Source of the DNA: Lysobacteraceae bacterium | GTDB taxonomy: Bacteria; Pseudomonadota; Gammaproteobacteria; Xanthomonadales; Rhodanobacteraceae | DNA: 39,643 bases | Direction of reading: 5' to 3' | Assembly: GCA_028870665.1 (NCBI GenBank) | Contig: JAGWPB010000023.1 | Span: 1 to 39,643, forward strand | Shown: positions 9,018-18,329 of the stretch, piece after piece | Position numbering within the stretch: the first letter of the stretch is position 1 | Layout of the letters: each line of letters begins with the position of its first letter | Notes under the pieces: generated by a model | Database searches by the model: none | What the model saw: only the letters and a program-made list of their open reading frames with translations | What the model was told of the DNA's origin: nothing | Made by a program: the position numbers and the translations under genes

Positions 9018-10742
9018 ATGAGGCGCGTGCTGACCGGGGTCGCGGTCGCGCCGGGCATGGCGCTGGGCCGCGCGCGGCGGGTCCAGCCGCGCCGCTACAG
9101 CGCCGATGCGCGACCGCTGGAAGCGGCCGAGGTCGAGGCCGAGATCGCCCGCCTCGAGGCCGCGCTGGCGCATGCTCGCGCCGAGATCGCCGAGGTGCGC
9201 GGACGCCTGCAGGGCGTGCTCCGGCGCGAGGCGGAGCCGTTTCTCGACGCCCACGCCCTGCTGCTCGACGACCCCGAGCTGCACGCCGGACTGCTGGCGA
9301 TGATCCGCAGCGGCCGCTGCCGCGCCGGTGCCGCGCTGATCGCGCAGCGCGATCGTCTCGGCGCGCTGTTCGGCGCCATGGCCGATCCCTACCTGCGCAG
9401 CCGGCGCGAGGATTTCGATCAGGTGATCGGCCGCGTGCTGGCGGCGCTGGAGCGCGACACCAGCGTCGAGGAGCGGCGCCTCGCCGCCCGCGTCGGCGAC
9501 ATCCTGGTGGCCGAAAGCCCGACTCCGGCGGAGGTCGCCGCGCTGGCCAACCACGGCCTGCTCGGCGTGCTGGCGAGCAGCGGCAGCGCCTATTCGCACA
9601 GCGCGATTCTCGCCCGCAGCCTGCGCCTGCCGATGCTGACCGGGGTGCACGAGGCGCTCGACGCGGTCGGCGACGACGATCTCGTGTTGCTCGACGGCGA
9701 GCGCGGCGAGGCGGTGCTGCATCCGGCCGCGCAGGATCTGGCGCGCTATCGCCAGTGGCAGCGCGATGCCGCGCGTGACGAGCAGCGGCGCGCCGGATTC
9801 GCGCATGCGCCCAGCCGCAGTCGCGACGGCCGGCGCATCGACCTGCACGCCAATGCGGAACGCGTTGCCGAGATCGCCGCGGCGCGCGCGCTCGGCGCCG
9901 ACGGCGTCGGCCTGTATCGCACCGAATTCCTGTTCCTGCACCGCGACGCGCTGCCGGGCGAAGACGAGCAGTTCGAGGCCTATCGCGAGCTGGTGCTGGG
10001 CATGGGAGGCCGCAGCGTCACCGTGCGCACGCTCGACATCGGTGCCGACAAGGCCGACGGCAGCGGTCTGGCGCTGGCATCCGAGCCCAATCCGGCGCTC
10101 GGCGTGCGCGGCCTGCGCCTGTCGCTGCGCCAGCCCGCGGTGTTTCGCACTCAGCTGCGCGCGATGCTGCGCGCGGCGGCATTGGGTCCGCTGCGCATCC
10201 TGCTGCCGATGGTCACCACCGCGGCCGAGCTGCGCGCCGCGCGGGCGCACGTCGATGCCTGTGCCGTGGCGCTGCGCGGCGAGGGGCATGCCATCCCCGA
10301 CGCGGTCGCGATGGGCGCCATGATCGAGGTGCCGGCGGCGGCGCTGTGTGCGCGCGCGCTGCTGGAAATTGCCGATTTCGCCGCCATCGGCACCAACGAC
10401 CTCACGCAGTATGTCCTGGCCGCCGATCGCGGCAACGACGCACTCGGCGAGTTGTACGACCCGCTGCATCCGGCACTGCTGCGGCTGATTGCACACGTGG
10501 TCGCGGCCGGGCGCCGCGCCGGCCGGCCGGTCAGCCTGTGCGGCGAGATCGCCGGCGAGCCGGCGCAGCTGCCGCTGCTGCTGGCGCTGGGGCTGACCGA
10601 GCTCAGCATGCATCCGGCGCGGCTGCTGGCGGTGCGTGAACGCCTGGCCGGGATGGATATCGGCGCGCTGCGCGCACTGGCACCGCGGCTGGTGCGCGCA
10701 AGCGATCGCGACGCCGTGGCGGCTCTGTTGCCTTCTGCCTGA
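9018..10742 (+). CDS. ptsI: PTS enzyme I (PEP-protein phosphotransferase)
   Basis: Enzyme I takes phosphate from PEP and passes it to HPr. The 574-residue length equals that of classical EI, and the GAF domain of EI-Ntr (PtsP) is absent. The phospho-His is His194 in 'SAYSHSAILARS'. The C-terminal TIM barrel has 'GADGVGLYRTEFLF', 'DIGADKADGSG', 'GTNDLTQYVLAADRGN' and the PEP-site Cys508 in 'SLCGEIAGEP'. It is last in the PTS cluster. No permease or mgtE-like gene follows; instead a convergent LysR gene begins 20 nt downstream. Confidence 0.95.
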   Translation: MRRVLTGVAVAPGMALGRARRVQPRRYSADARPLEAAEVEAEIARLEAALAHARAEIAEVRGRLQGVLRREAEPFLDAHALLLDDPELHAGLLAMIRSGRCRAGAALIAQRDRLGALFGAMADPYLRSRREDFDQVIGRVLAALERDTSVEERRLAARVGDILVAESPTPAEVAALANHGLLGVLASSGSAYSHSAILARSLRLPMLTGVHEALDAVGDDDLVLLDGERGEAVLHPAAQDLARYRQWQRDAARDEQRRAGFAHAPSRSRDGRRIDLHANAERVAEIAAARALGADGVGLYRTEFLFLHRDALPGEDEQFEAYRELVLGMGGRSVTVRTLDIGADKADGSGLALASEPNPALGVRGLRLSLRQPAVFRTQLRAMLRAAALGPLRILLPMVTTAAELRAARAHVDACAVALRGEGHAIPDAVAMGAMIEVPAAALCARALLEIADFAAIGTNDLTQYVLAADRGNDALGELYDPLHPALLRLIAHVVAAGRRAGRPVSLCGEIAGEPAQLPLLLALGLTELSMHPARLLAVRERLAGMDIGALRALAPRLVRASDRDAVAALLPSA

Positions 10743-10762
10743 CCGGCCGCGATCGGACCGGA

Positions 10763-11692
10763 TCAGATGCGGGCGCGACGCTTCGCCACGGCCGCGTGCG
10801 CCAGCGTCGGGGCCGCGCGGGCCGCGGCGAGAAAGGCATCCAGCAAGGCGCCGCGGTAGCGGCCACGGCCGACCACCAGCTGCAGCGTGCGGCGCAAATC
10901 CAGAAAGGGCGTCGCCATCACCGCCAGGCGGCCGGCGGCGACGCTGTCGTGCACCGCCACCGCCGGCAGGCAGGCGATGCCCAGTCCCGCCACCACCGCC
11001 TGCTTGATCGCCTCGGTCTGATCGAGCTCGAGCACCGTCTCGCCGGGCGGTAGCTGCGCGAGCGCGCGCTCGGCCAGCACCCGCGTCGCCGAGCCGGGCT
11101 CGCGCAGGATCCAGCGCGCGCCGGCGAAATCCGCCGCGCGCAGCCGCCGGCGCCGCGCCAGCGCATGGTCCGGCCGTGCGCAGACCACCAGCATGTCTTC
11201 GCGCCAGGGCAGGGTCTCCAGGGCCGCATCGGCCACCGTGCCCTCGACACAGGCAGCATCCAGCGCATAGTCGCGCAGCTGCGCCAGCACCGCCGCGGTG
11301 TTGCCCACGGTCAGCCGCACGGCCACCTGCGGGTGCGCGGCGACGAACCCGCCCAGCAATTCCCCGATGCGGTAGTTGCCGACCGTATTGCTGGTGCCGA
11401 TGCGCAACTCGCCACTCGGTGCGGACGTGGTGGCATTGCCGCGGCGCTCGATTTCCTGCAGCCGCAGCAGGGCCTCGCGGGCCAGCGGCAGCAGTGCGCG
11501 GCCGCGCGCATTGAGGTGCAGTCGCCGCTGGGCACGATCGAACAGCACGACGTCGAGGCGACGTTCGAGTCCGGCCAGCGCCATGCTGGCGGCGGGCTGG
11601 GTCAGATGCAGCTGTTCGGCGGCGCGGCGCACGCTGCCGTGCGTGGCAACCGCGGCGAACACCTCGAGCTGACGCGGGCTGATGCCGATCAT
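10763..11692 (-). CDS. LysR-family transcriptional regulator (YeiE-like)
   Basis: The 309-residue protein has an N-terminal winged helix-turn-helix ('ISPRQLEVFAAVATHGSVRRAAEQLHLTQPAASMALAGLERRL') and a periplasmic-binding-like effector domain. In E. coli yeiE is a LysR gene beside yeiH and responds to sulfite. The same divergent LysR/YeiH pairing is seen here, so control of the YeiH transporter at 11782 is a reasonable inference. I chose ATG at 11692; a TTG three codons earlier is also open. Its 3' end runs towards ptsI with a 20-nt gap. Confidence 0.87.
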   Translation of the reverse strand: MIGISPRQLEVFAAVATHGSVRRAAEQLHLTQPAASMALAGLERRLDVVLFDRAQRRLHLNARGRALLPLAREALLRLQEIERRGNATTSAPSGELRIGTSNTVGNYRIGELLGGFVAAHPQVAVRLTVGNTAAVLAQLRDYALDAACVEGTVADAALETLPWREDMLVVCARPDHALARRRRLRAADFAGARWILREPGSATRVLAERALAQLPPGETVLELDQTEAIKQAVVAGLGIACLPAVAVHDSVAAGRLAVMATPFLDLRRTLQLVVGRGRYRGALLDAFLAAARAAPTLAHAAVAKRRARI

Positions 11693-11709
11693 CAGTTTCA
11701 ATTATGCCT

Positions 11710-11724
11710 GCGATCAGAAATCGC
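11710..11724. promoter_or_regulatory. Candidate LysR-type operator between LysR and yeiH
   Basis: GCGAT-N5-ATCGC forms a 15-bp interrupted palindrome in the 89-nt divergent gap, close to the LysR start. Its size and place fit a LysR-family recognition site. This is inference from position only. Confidence 0.4.
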
Positions 11725-11781
11725 GAATAGGCTGATGGAGACCCTGACCGCCAGACTGCGCACTCCAGCGAGGATCCCCGC

Positions 11782-12876
11782 ATGTCCCTGCCGCCTCCCG
11801 ACGAAGCCATCGCCGTGGCCGACCCCGCGACAATCGACGTCACCGTCGCTGACAACGTCGGCCTGTCGCAGGTGCCGGATCGGGCATCGCCGCTGGCGCA
11901 CGTGCCGGGGCTGGCGTTGACCGTCAGCCTCGCCGTGCTGGCACTCCTGCTCGGGCGGCTCGAACCGCTGGTCGGCGGCCCGGTGTTCGGCATCGTACTG
12001 GGCGTGCTGGTGCGCAACCTGCGCGCGCCCGGCGCGGCGTTCCAGCCCGGCATCCGCTTCGCCGCCCGCAAGGTGTTGCAGTGGTCGGTGATCGCGCTGG
12101 GCTTCGGCCTCAGCCTGAGCACGGTCGCGCACACCGGGTTGCAATCGCTGTCGGTGACCCTGGTGACGATGACGGCGGCCTTCGTCGCCGCCTGGGGACT
12201 GGGTCGCCTGCTCAAGGTGCCCGGCACGCTGATGTTGCTGATCGGCGTCGGCACCGCGATCTGCGGCGGCTCGGCGATCGCGGCGGTGACCCCGATCGTG
12301 CGCGCCGACGAGCACGATACGGCATTCGCGATCTCGACGATCTTCCTGTTCAACCTGGTTGCGGTGTTGCTGTTCCCTGCCCTGGGCCACCTGATGCATC
12401 TGTCGAACCTCGGTTTCGGAATGTGGGCCGGCACCGCGATCAACGACACCTCGTCGGTGGTGGCGGCGGCCTACAGCTACTCGCACGCCGCCGGCGACTA
12501 CGCCACCATCGTCAAGCTGACGCGCTCGACCCTGATCATCCCGGTGTGCCTGGCGCTGGCGTTCTACGAGGCCTGGCGGCACAAGCAGCGCGGCCACACG
12601 GGCTTCAGCCTGCGCCGGATCTTTCCGTGGTTCATCCTGTGGTTCCTGGTGGCGTCGGCGGTACGCACCGCAGGACTGATTCCGGCGGTCCTGCTGCCGG
12701 GTATCCAGGACGGCGCGACGTTCCTGATCATCGTCGCGCTGACCTCGATCGGCCTGTCGTCGGACCTGCGGCGCATGGCGGCGACCGGCGCGCGGCCGAT
12801 CCTGCTGGGGCTCGGCGTGTGGGCGGCGGTGGCGAGCAGCAGCCTGCTGGTGCAGCAGGCGATCGGCAAGCTGTAG
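11782..12876 (+). CDS. YeiH/YadS-type putative sulfate/sulfite exporter family membrane protein
   Basis: The 364-residue protein has about ten hydrophobic segments, starting near residue 38 after a 35-residue polar N-terminus. Family signatures include 'FGIVLGVLVRN', 'KVLQWSVIALGFGLS', 'LIGVGTAICGGSAIAAVTPIV' and 'GTAINDTSSVVAAAYSYS'. This is the YeiH (UPF0324) family; the substrate is not experimentally certain, although sulfate/sulfite has been suggested. The start is supported by GAGG (about 8 nt upstream). It is divergent from a LysR regulator, the same arrangement as E. coli yeiE-yeiH. Confidence 0.88.
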   Translation: MSLPPPDEAIAVADPATIDVTVADNVGLSQVPDRASPLAHVPGLALTVSLAVLALLLGRLEPLVGGPVFGIVLGVLVRNLRAPGAAFQPGIRFAARKVLQWSVIALGFGLSLSTVAHTGLQSLSVTLVTMTAAFVAAWGLGRLLKVPGTLMLLIGVGTAICGGSAIAAVTPIVRADEHDTAFAISTIFLFNLVAVLLFPALGHLMHLSNLGFGMWAGTAINDTSSVVAAAYSYSHAAGDYATIVKLTRSTLIIPVCLALAFYEAWRHKQRGHTGFSLRRIFPWFILWFLVASAVRTAGLIPAVLLPGIQDGATFLIIVALTSIGLSSDLRRMAATGARPILLGLGVWAAVASSSLLVQQAIGKL

Positions 12877-12942
12877 ACAGCCCCTGCTGCTCCGGCCGGG
12901 CGCGTGGTGCGACAATCGCGGGCGCCTTTCCGGAGTTCCGCC

Positions 12943-13470
12943 ATGCCCCTGCCGCCACCGACTCCATCCGTGTCCGGGATCGTGCCGGAGCCCAGGCGTA
13001 CCGGCGTCGAACTCACCGTCAACGGCGAGCGCTACATGCACACCGGCGATCCCGACATGCCGCTGCTGTGGTGGCTGCGCGACGTGCTGCGCCTGACCGG
13101 CACCAAGTACGGTTGCGGTGTCGGCGCCTGCGGCGCCTGCACGGTGCTGGTCGACGGCAAGCCGGCACGCGCCTGTCTGACCCCGGTACTCGCGGCGCGC
13201 GGGCGCAACGTCACCACCGTCGAGGGCCTGGCCGATCCGCTGGGTCGCCTGCATCCGGTGCAGCGCGCCTGGATCGACGAGGATGTGCCGCAGTGCGGTT
13301 ACTGCCAGGCCGGGCAATTGCTGGCGGCGGCGGAGCTGCTGGCGCGCAGGCCGCAGCCGAGCGACGCCGACATCGATGCCATTCCCAATCTGTGCCGCTG
13401 CGGTACCTATCCGCGCATTCGCCGGGCGATCCGGCGCGCCGCCGCCATCGCCCGCGGGGAGACGCCGTGA
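12943..13470 (+). CDS. Molybdenum hydroxylase small [2Fe-2S] subunit (IorA-like)
   Basis: The 175-residue protein passes electrons from the molybdenum subunit encoded next. The plant-type cluster ligands are Cys58, Cys63, Cys66 and Cys78 (CGVGACGAC...C). The second cluster ligands are Cys118, Cys121, Cys151 and Cys153 (CGYC...CRC). This is the two-cluster layout of the xanthine oxidase family, closest to isoquinoline 1-oxidoreductase alpha. GGAG (12932-12935) supports the ATG at 12943 over an in-frame GTG at 12904. Its stop overlaps the GTG start of the large subunit (GTGA). Confidence 0.92.
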   Translation: MPLPPPTPSVSGIVPEPRRTGVELTVNGERYMHTGDPDMPLLWWLRDVLRLTGTKYGCGVGACGACTVLVDGKPARACLTPVLAARGRNVTTVEGLADPLGRLHPVQRAWIDEDVPQCGYCQAGQLLAAAELLARRPQPSDADIDAIPNLCRCGTYPRIRRAIRRAAAIARGETP

Positions 13471-15728
13471 ACGCGGGCAACGGGTTCACCCGTCGCGGTT
13501 TCCTGCGCGTGCTCGCCGCCGCTGGCGGCGCGCTGGTGGTGGGCGTGCCGGCACGGGCGTGGGCGCAGCAGGACGGCCGCGAGGACCTGGCCATCCTGGG
13601 AGACAGCTGGACCGCCTTGAATGCCTTCGTGCGCGTCGAACCCAACGGCCGCGTGATTATCGGTGCGCGCACACCGGACATGGGCCAGGGCACGCGCACC
13701 TCGTTGCCGCGCATCATCGCCGACGAGATGGACGCCGACTGGACCCAGGTCAAGGTGATTGCGCTGCCGCTCGGGGTCGAGGACGACCAGGGCGCCCCGC
13801 GCTGGCTGTACGGCCCGCAGAGCGCGGGCGGCAGCACCAGCATTCCCAACGCCTGGCGCGACCTGCGCCAGGCCGGTGCCGCCGCGCGCTGGCTGCTGGT
13901 GCAGGCCGCCGCCGCGCGCACCGGGCTGCCGCCCGACCAGCTGCGCACCGAAGCGGGCTGGGTGCTCACCCCGGATGCGCGCCGGCTCGGCTACGGCGAG
14001 CTGGCCGCGGACGCCGGCAAGCTGAGTCTGCCGGATGCCGGCGTGGCGCTTAAATCGGCGCAGGCCTATCGTCTGATCGGCAAGGCGGCCCAGGGCGTCG
14101 ATGCGCCGGCGATCGTCACCGGCCAGCAGAAGTTCGGCTATGACCATTACTGGGGTGACGGCCTGATCGCGATGATCGTGCGCTGTCCGTACTTCGACGG
14201 CGAGCTCGATCACCTGGATGCCAGTGCGGCACTGGCGATCGAGGGCGTCGAGAAGGTCCTGCCGCTGCCGGCGATGCCGGCTGGCACCCTGCTCGGGCGC
14301 GGTCCGCTGGCGGCCGGCGTGGCGGTGCTCGCCAAGGACACCTGGTCGGCGCTGAAGGGCCGCGCCGCGCTCGACGTACGCTGGAAGCCGCGCCATGGCG
14401 GCGCTGCCTCGACCTCGACACTGGAAAGCGACGCCGGCCGCGCGCTGCGAGGTGCGCCGACTACCCTGGTGCGTCGCAACGGCGATTTCGCGCACGCTTT
14501 CCGGACCGCCGCGCGGCGCATCCAGGCGCAGTACGTGGTGCCGTTCGTCGCCCACGCCACGATGGAGCCGCAGAACTGCCTGGTGCGCGTCGATCCCGAC
14601 CACGCCTACCTGATGGCGGCCACCCAGACGCCGCGCAGCGCCTTCGATGTGGTGCGCCAGATCACCGGTCTCGGCCCGGGCCAGATCAGCATCGAGATGC
14701 CGCGCATCGGCGGCGGTTTCGGGCGCCGTCTTGACAACGACTACGTCGCCGAGGCGGTGCTGCTGGCCAAGGCCGCAGGCAAGCCGATCAAGCTGCAGTG
14801 GACGCGCGAGGACGATCTCGGTCACGACGTCTATCGTCCGTTCGGCGTGCATGCGCTGGCCGCCGGTGTCGATCGCAAGGGACGGATCGTGGCCTGGCGC
14901 CAGCACCTGGCCAGCACCTCCAAGCTGTGGCGGCGCGGCGTGCCGACCGACCGCCTGTGGACGTCCGAGTTGTACCCCGACGATCCGCCGGCCGGCATGG
15001 TGGCCAATCTCGAGCTGGCGTGGTTCGCGCTCGACTTTCCGCTGCCGCGCGGCAACTGGCGTGCTCCCGGCCACACCGCCAACGCGTTCGCGGTGCAGAG
15101 TTTTCTCGACGAGATCGCCCACGCCACCCACCAGGATCCGTTCAAGCTGCGGCTGGCGCTGCTGGGCACGCCGCGTCTGCTGCCGTATGCCAGCCACGGC
15201 GGCCCGACCCTCGACACCGGGCGCCTGGCCAACGTGCTGCAACTGGCGGCGCAGCGTATCGGCTGGGGCAGCCGCGCGCCTGCGGGGCACGGCCGCGGGC
15301 TGGCCTGCCACTTCACCTTCGGCGGCTACGTCGCGCACGCATTCGAAGTGTCGGTCAGCGACGGCAAGCTGGCCATCCACCGCGCGGTCGCCGCGGCCGA
15401 CGTCGGCCGCGTGATCGATCCCAATGGCGTCGATGCACAGATCGGCGGCGGTACTCTCGACGCGCTGTCGACCGCACTCAACCTCGCGATCACGGTGCAC
15501 GACGGCGCGGTAGTGCAGCAGAACTTTCCCGATTACCCGCTGGCGCGCATGGCCGAGATGCCGCGCGAGGTCGAAGTGATCCAGGTCCCCTCGCAGGCCG
15601 ATCCGGCCGGCGCCGGCGAAATGGGCGTACCCAGCGCGGCGCCGGCGCTGGCCAATGCGATCTTCGCCGCCACCGGCGTGCGCCTGCGACGGATGCCGTT
15701 CAAGCCCGGCATCGCGCGCATCGGCTGA
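13467..15728 (+). CDS. Molybdopterin-binding subunit of an aldehyde/isoquinoline oxidoreductase-type enzyme (IorB-like)
   Basis: The 753-residue protein begins with a Tat signal ([19 protein letters not shown]), so the folded holoenzyme is probably exported. The small subunit lacks a signal and would travel with it. Molybdopterin-region motifs include '[19 protein letters not shown]', '[12 protein letters not shown]' and the C-terminal '[19 protein letters not shown]', which carries the expected active-site Glu. Members oxidise N-heterocycles or aldehydes and usually pass electrons to a cytochrome c. No cytochrome or cofactor-insertion chaperone gene lies beside it here. The start is GTG, overlapping the upstream stop by 3 nt. 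Confidence 0.9.
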   Translation: MNAGNGFTRRGFLRVLAAAGGALVVGVPARAWAQQDGREDLAILGDSWTALNAFVRVEPNGRVIIGARTPDMGQGTRTSLPRIIADEMDADWTQVKVIALPLGVEDDQGAPRWLYGPQSAGGSTSIPNAWRDLRQAGAAARWLLVQAAAARTGLPPDQLRTEAGWVLTPDARRLGYGELAADAGKLSLPDAGVALKSAQAYRLIGKAAQGVDAPAIVTGQQKFGYDHYWGDGLIAMIVRCPYFDGELDHLDASAALAIEGVEKVLPLPAMPAGTLLGRGPLAAGVAVLAKDTWSALKGRAALDVRWKPRHGGAASTSTLESDAGRALRGAPTTLVRRNGDFAHAFRTAARRIQAQYVVPFVAHATMEPQNCLVRVDPDHAYLMAATQTPRSAFDVVRQITGLGPGQISIEMPRIGGGFGRRLDNDYVAEAVLLAKAAGKPIKLQWTREDDLGHDVYRPFGVHALAAGVDRKGRIVAWRQHLASTSKLWRRGVPTDRLWTSELYPDDPPAGMVANLELAWFALDFPLPRGNWRAPGHTANAFAVQSFLDEIAHATHQDPFKLRLALLGTPRLLPYASHGGPTLDTGRLANVLQLAAQRIGWGSRAPAGHGRGLACHFTFGGYVAHAFEVSVSDGKLAIHRAVAAADVGRVIDPNGVDAQIGGGTLDALSTALNLAITVHDGAVVQQNFPDYPLARMAEMPREVEVIQVPSQADPAGAGEMGVPSAAPALANAIFAATGVRLRRMPFKPGIARIG

Positions 15729-15795
15729 GGGACCGCGGGTGACCGGCGTGCCGTGAAGCGGGTCGCAGCAGGTGCCGCCCTTCGCCGCGCCGGAC

Positions 15796-16680
15796 TCAGT
15801 GCGGCGCCTGCACGCTGTCGGCCGGGGCCGGATTCAGGTCCGGCACCAGCGGACGCGCCTTGGGCAGGGTCTGGATGCGCTGCAGTTCCCTGACGGTCTC
15901 CGGCGTCAGGATTTCGGGCGCCGGACCGAAGCCGCAACCGGCCAGCAGGGCCAGCGGCACCGCGACGCATTTCATCACCACGTTGCCGGGCAGCTTGACG
16001 GTCTTCTCGACCATGGTCTTGCGCACCAGTCTGCTCAATGCATCCTCGTGGTCGGGCACCCACCATTGCTCGAACCGTGTCGGCTTGTAGGTCAGCGGCA
16101 GTCGGGGATGCAGGTCAAGATGGCCGTGCGGGCGCGGCGCGGCATACGCCGGTACCGGCGGCGGCGCGGCGGAGAAATCGCTACTCGGCAGCAGCAGCGC
16201 CCCGTCCGGAGCGTACAGGTGCAGCGGCGTCGCGGTGGTCGTTGGCGTCAGGATCGGCTTGGGCAACGGCGCCACGCTGTGCTTTTCGATGCGCGCCACG
16301 GTGCGCTCGCTGGACGGCGGCGCGGGCGCGGCCGGCAACGGTGGCGGCGCGATCAGTGCAGACGCCGGCACCGGTTCGATCAGCTCCACCTCGATGGCCT
16401 GGCGCTGCGGCAGCGGCCAGTGGCCGCGTGTCGCGCGCGACCCGGTCAGCAGGATGACGAACAGCAGCCCGTTCACGACCAGGGCGAGGGTCGCAGCAAG
16501 CGCAATGCGCCGACGGTCCGGCGGGGGGCGCCGTCGGTACTGCGCTCGCAGCAGCGCATGACCCGCGTGATCGAACTCCGCCGAGGACATCGGCAGCGCG
16601 TCCGCCGCCAGCCGGAAGGGTTGCGGCGGGCGATACATGCGGACAGCGTCGAGGGCGGCGCGAATGGGACCTGCGGGCAT
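15796..16680 (-). CDS. Proline-rich single-span membrane protein, TonB-like architecture
   Basis: I do not recognise a named family. The 294-residue product has a roughly 55-residue Arg-rich cytoplasmic N-terminus, one transmembrane segment ([20 protein letters not shown]), then 'AIEVELIEP' and a long Pro/Ala-rich periplasmic stretch. The layout recalls TonB/GspC bitopic proteins, but no TonB C-terminal domain is seen. Near the C-terminus there is '[20 protein letters not shown]', with two cysteines in a hydrophobic stretch. The start is uncertain: ATG at 16680, 16638 or 16590 are all possible and none has a strong ribosome-binding site. It is monocistronic and convergent with the oxidoreductase genes. 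Confidence 0.65.
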   Translation of the reverse strand: MPAGPIRAALDAVRMYRPPQPFRLAADALPMSSAEFDHAGHALLRAQYRRRPPPDRRRIALAATLALVVNGLLFVILLTGSRATRGHWPLPQRQAIEVELIEPVPASALIAPPPLPAAPAPPSSERTVARIEKHSVAPLPKPILTPTTTATPLHLYAPDGALLLPSSDFSAAPPPVPAYAAPRPHGHLDLHPRLPLTYKPTRFEQWWVPDHEDALSRLVRKTMVEKTVKLPGNVVMKCVAVPLALLAGCGFGPAPEILTPETVRELQRIQTLPKARPLVPDLNPAPADSVQAPH

Positions 16681-16784
16681 GAGCGGCCAGGGTGGGGCGC
16701 GGGCGGGACGCCGCGCGCAGGTTACGCCGCGCACGCTAAACCGGCGTTAGCCGTGCCGGGGGCGGCGTGGTGCCGCGAGGGAGA

Positions 16785-17378
16785 TCAGTTGACCGGAGTG
16801 ACGTACTGGTCGACGCGCACGCGCAGGCGCTCGCCGGGATCATACGGCGTGCGCGTGCGGTAGGTGCGACCGTCGTAACGGTAGGTGACGTCGTAGCCGA
16901 TGACGCGATCCTGCCGGAGCCACTGCGTCTGCACGCGGCAATCCTGGTAGCCCGGCACATAGCCCTGCTGAGATTGATAGTAGCCGTCACCGCGCGTGGC
17001 ATTGTTGCCGACCGCGCCGCCGATCACCGCGCCGGCGATGGTGGCCGCTGCGCGGCCGTCGCCATGGCCGACGGTGTTGCCCAGTGCGCCGCCGATGATC
17101 GCGCCCAGCAGGGTCGCCGGGCCCTGGTTGGGATTGACATAGCGCGTGCGCTGGACGTCGTAACCCGGCTGCTGGTAGCAGATCCGGCGCGATACCGGCT
17201 GCCGGTCGCTGCCGTAGATCGGCTGCGCATCGACGACCCGCGCCCAGGCGTAGCGGGCGCCGTCGTCCCCGTGGCCGCGCCAGCCATGCGCAGGCGCCCA
17301 GCCGGGCGGATCCGCAAGCGCCGGTGCAGCGACCGTGCAGAACATGGCGGCAACGAGAATGCTCGACGTGGTTTTCAT
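16785..17378 (-). CDS. Glycine-zipper envelope protein (17-kDa surface-antigen-like), copy 1
   Basis: The 197-residue product has a signal peptide (MKTTSSILVAAMFCTVAAPALA), so it is exported. The central region is a glycine zipper, 'LLGAIIGGALGNTVGHGDG' followed by 'AGAVIGGAVGNNA', typical of Gly-zipper 2TM outer-membrane-associated proteins. Cysteines flank the zipper (C in RRICYQQ and C in YQDCRVQ). The C-terminal 'GYDVTYRYDGRTYRTRTPYDPGERLRVRV' is shared with the next gene. ATG at 17378 is used rather than five codons upstream because it starts a good signal peptide. Precise function is unknown for this family. Confidence 0.82.
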   Translation of the reverse strand: MKTTSSILVAAMFCTVAAPALADPPGWAPAHGWRGHGDDGARYAWARVVDAQPIYGSDRQPVSRRICYQQPGYDVQRTRYVNPNQGPATLLGAIIGGALGNTVGHGDGRAAATIAGAVIGGAVGNNATRGDGYYQSQQGYVPGYQDCRVQTQWLRQDRVIGYDVTYRYDGRTYRTRTPYDPGERLRVRVDQYVTPVN

Positions 17379-17475
17379 GACCTGCCCCCGCAAAAATGCA
17401 TGTCCGATCTCGGGGCTTAAGCTAGCGCCAGGCGCTGAATTGCGCTTGAACCGTCAAACAGCGGCGGTCCGCCGT

Positions 17476-18024
17476 TCAGCCGCCGCCGCCGTCGCCATCG
17501 CCACGGTCGCCGCGGTCGTCATGATGGTCGCCGCCACCGTGGCCGCCGATCCACACGCGTGCGCCGGGATCGTGGTCCATGCGCCGGTGGAAGCTGCGGC
17601 CATCATGGCGGTACGTGACGTCGTAGTAGGCGGGTGGGCCGCCGCCTTCGTCGCGGCATTCGACCCGGTAACCGGGACGCGGGGCGCTGTTGGCGGCGAT
17701 CTCGTGACCGACCACGCCGCCGACGACGGCCCCGCCGACGATCGCGGCGTTGCGGCTGCTGCCGTGACCGACGGTGCTGCCGAGCGCGCCGCCGACCACG
17801 GCGCCGAGCACGGTGGCGCCGGTGGTGTTGGCGCGGCGCTCCACCGGAACCTCGTAGCAGCGCCTGCGCGATCCGGCATAGACCGGAACGACCCCGACCA
17901 CGCGTGCGTAGCCGCCACCCTCGTCGTCATGATGGCGGCCGTTCGCCCATGGCGGCGGATCGGCGAACGCGGGGGCGGCGAGCAGGGCGAGCAGGGTCAG
18001 GGCAGGCAACGGGCGCAGGCGCAT
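17476..18024 (-). CDS. Glycine-zipper envelope protein, copy 2 with Gly/Asp/His-rich tail
   Basis: This 182-residue paralogue lies upstream on the same strand as copy 1, 97 nt away. It has a signal peptide ending at APAFA, the same 'GARYARVVxVxPVY'-like entry (here GGGYARVVGVVPVY), and the zipper 'VLGAVVGGALGSTVGHGSS' plus 'GGAVVGGVVGHEIA'. The C-terminal block 'YYDVTYRHDGRSFHRRMDHDPGARVWI' is also shared. It then ends in a Gly/Asp/His-rich tail that copy 1 lacks and that might bind metal ions. The pair is probably a local tandem duplication. Confidence 0.82.
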   Translation of the reverse strand: MRLRPLPALTLLALLAAPAFADPPPWANGRHHDDEGGGYARVVGVVPVYAGSRRRCYEVPVERRANTTGATVLGAVVGGALGSTVGHGSSRNAAIVGGAVVGGVVGHEIAANSAPRPGYRVECRDEGGGPPAYYDVTYRHDGRSFHRRMDHDPGARVWIGGHGGGDHHDDRGDRGDGDGGGG

Positions 18025-18329
18025 CGGGGCATTCCGTGGGATGGCGAGGTCAACTTATCACCGCAGCCGGTTTCGTGCAGGTACGCCAAGGTGTCCGTGC
18101 AGCAGACCGTCATCCATCCAGACCGGGCACGGCGCTCGCACGGTGCCGGTGCGGGCGGTTCGCTTGACCGCGGCGCGCCGTCGGACAAGGCTATGGGCGC
18201 AGGCGCGAACGGCAACGATGCGCGCGCCGCCCCGCCATCACCGCCCGTCATCGCGATCGCACGAGGGGCTCGCGCCCCGGCGCGGACGGAATGACGGCCT
18301 CTTCCGCAGCCATCGCAGCGAGGCAGGTC
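18025..18329. other. Divergent intergenic region, no clear feature
   Basis: These 305 nt separate the minus-strand glycine-zipper gene from the plus-strand EF-G-like gene. I looked for sigma-70 pairs, strong inverted repeats and small genes. TTGACC near 18160 has no matching -10 at a usable distance, and nothing else convincing was seen. Confidence 0.5.

Noticed and set aside
8856..12449. A 1197-codon minus-strand open frame
   Set aside because: It is antisense to HPr, ptsI and yeiH and out of frame with the LysR gene. The composition is non-protein-like.
12081..15728. A continuous 1215-codon open frame spanning yeiH and both oxidoreductase genes
   Set aside because: Only the part from GTG 13467 encodes a recognisable protein. 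The upstream part is Arg/Ala/Gly-rich out-of-frame translation of yeiH and the small subunit, typical of high-GC DNA.
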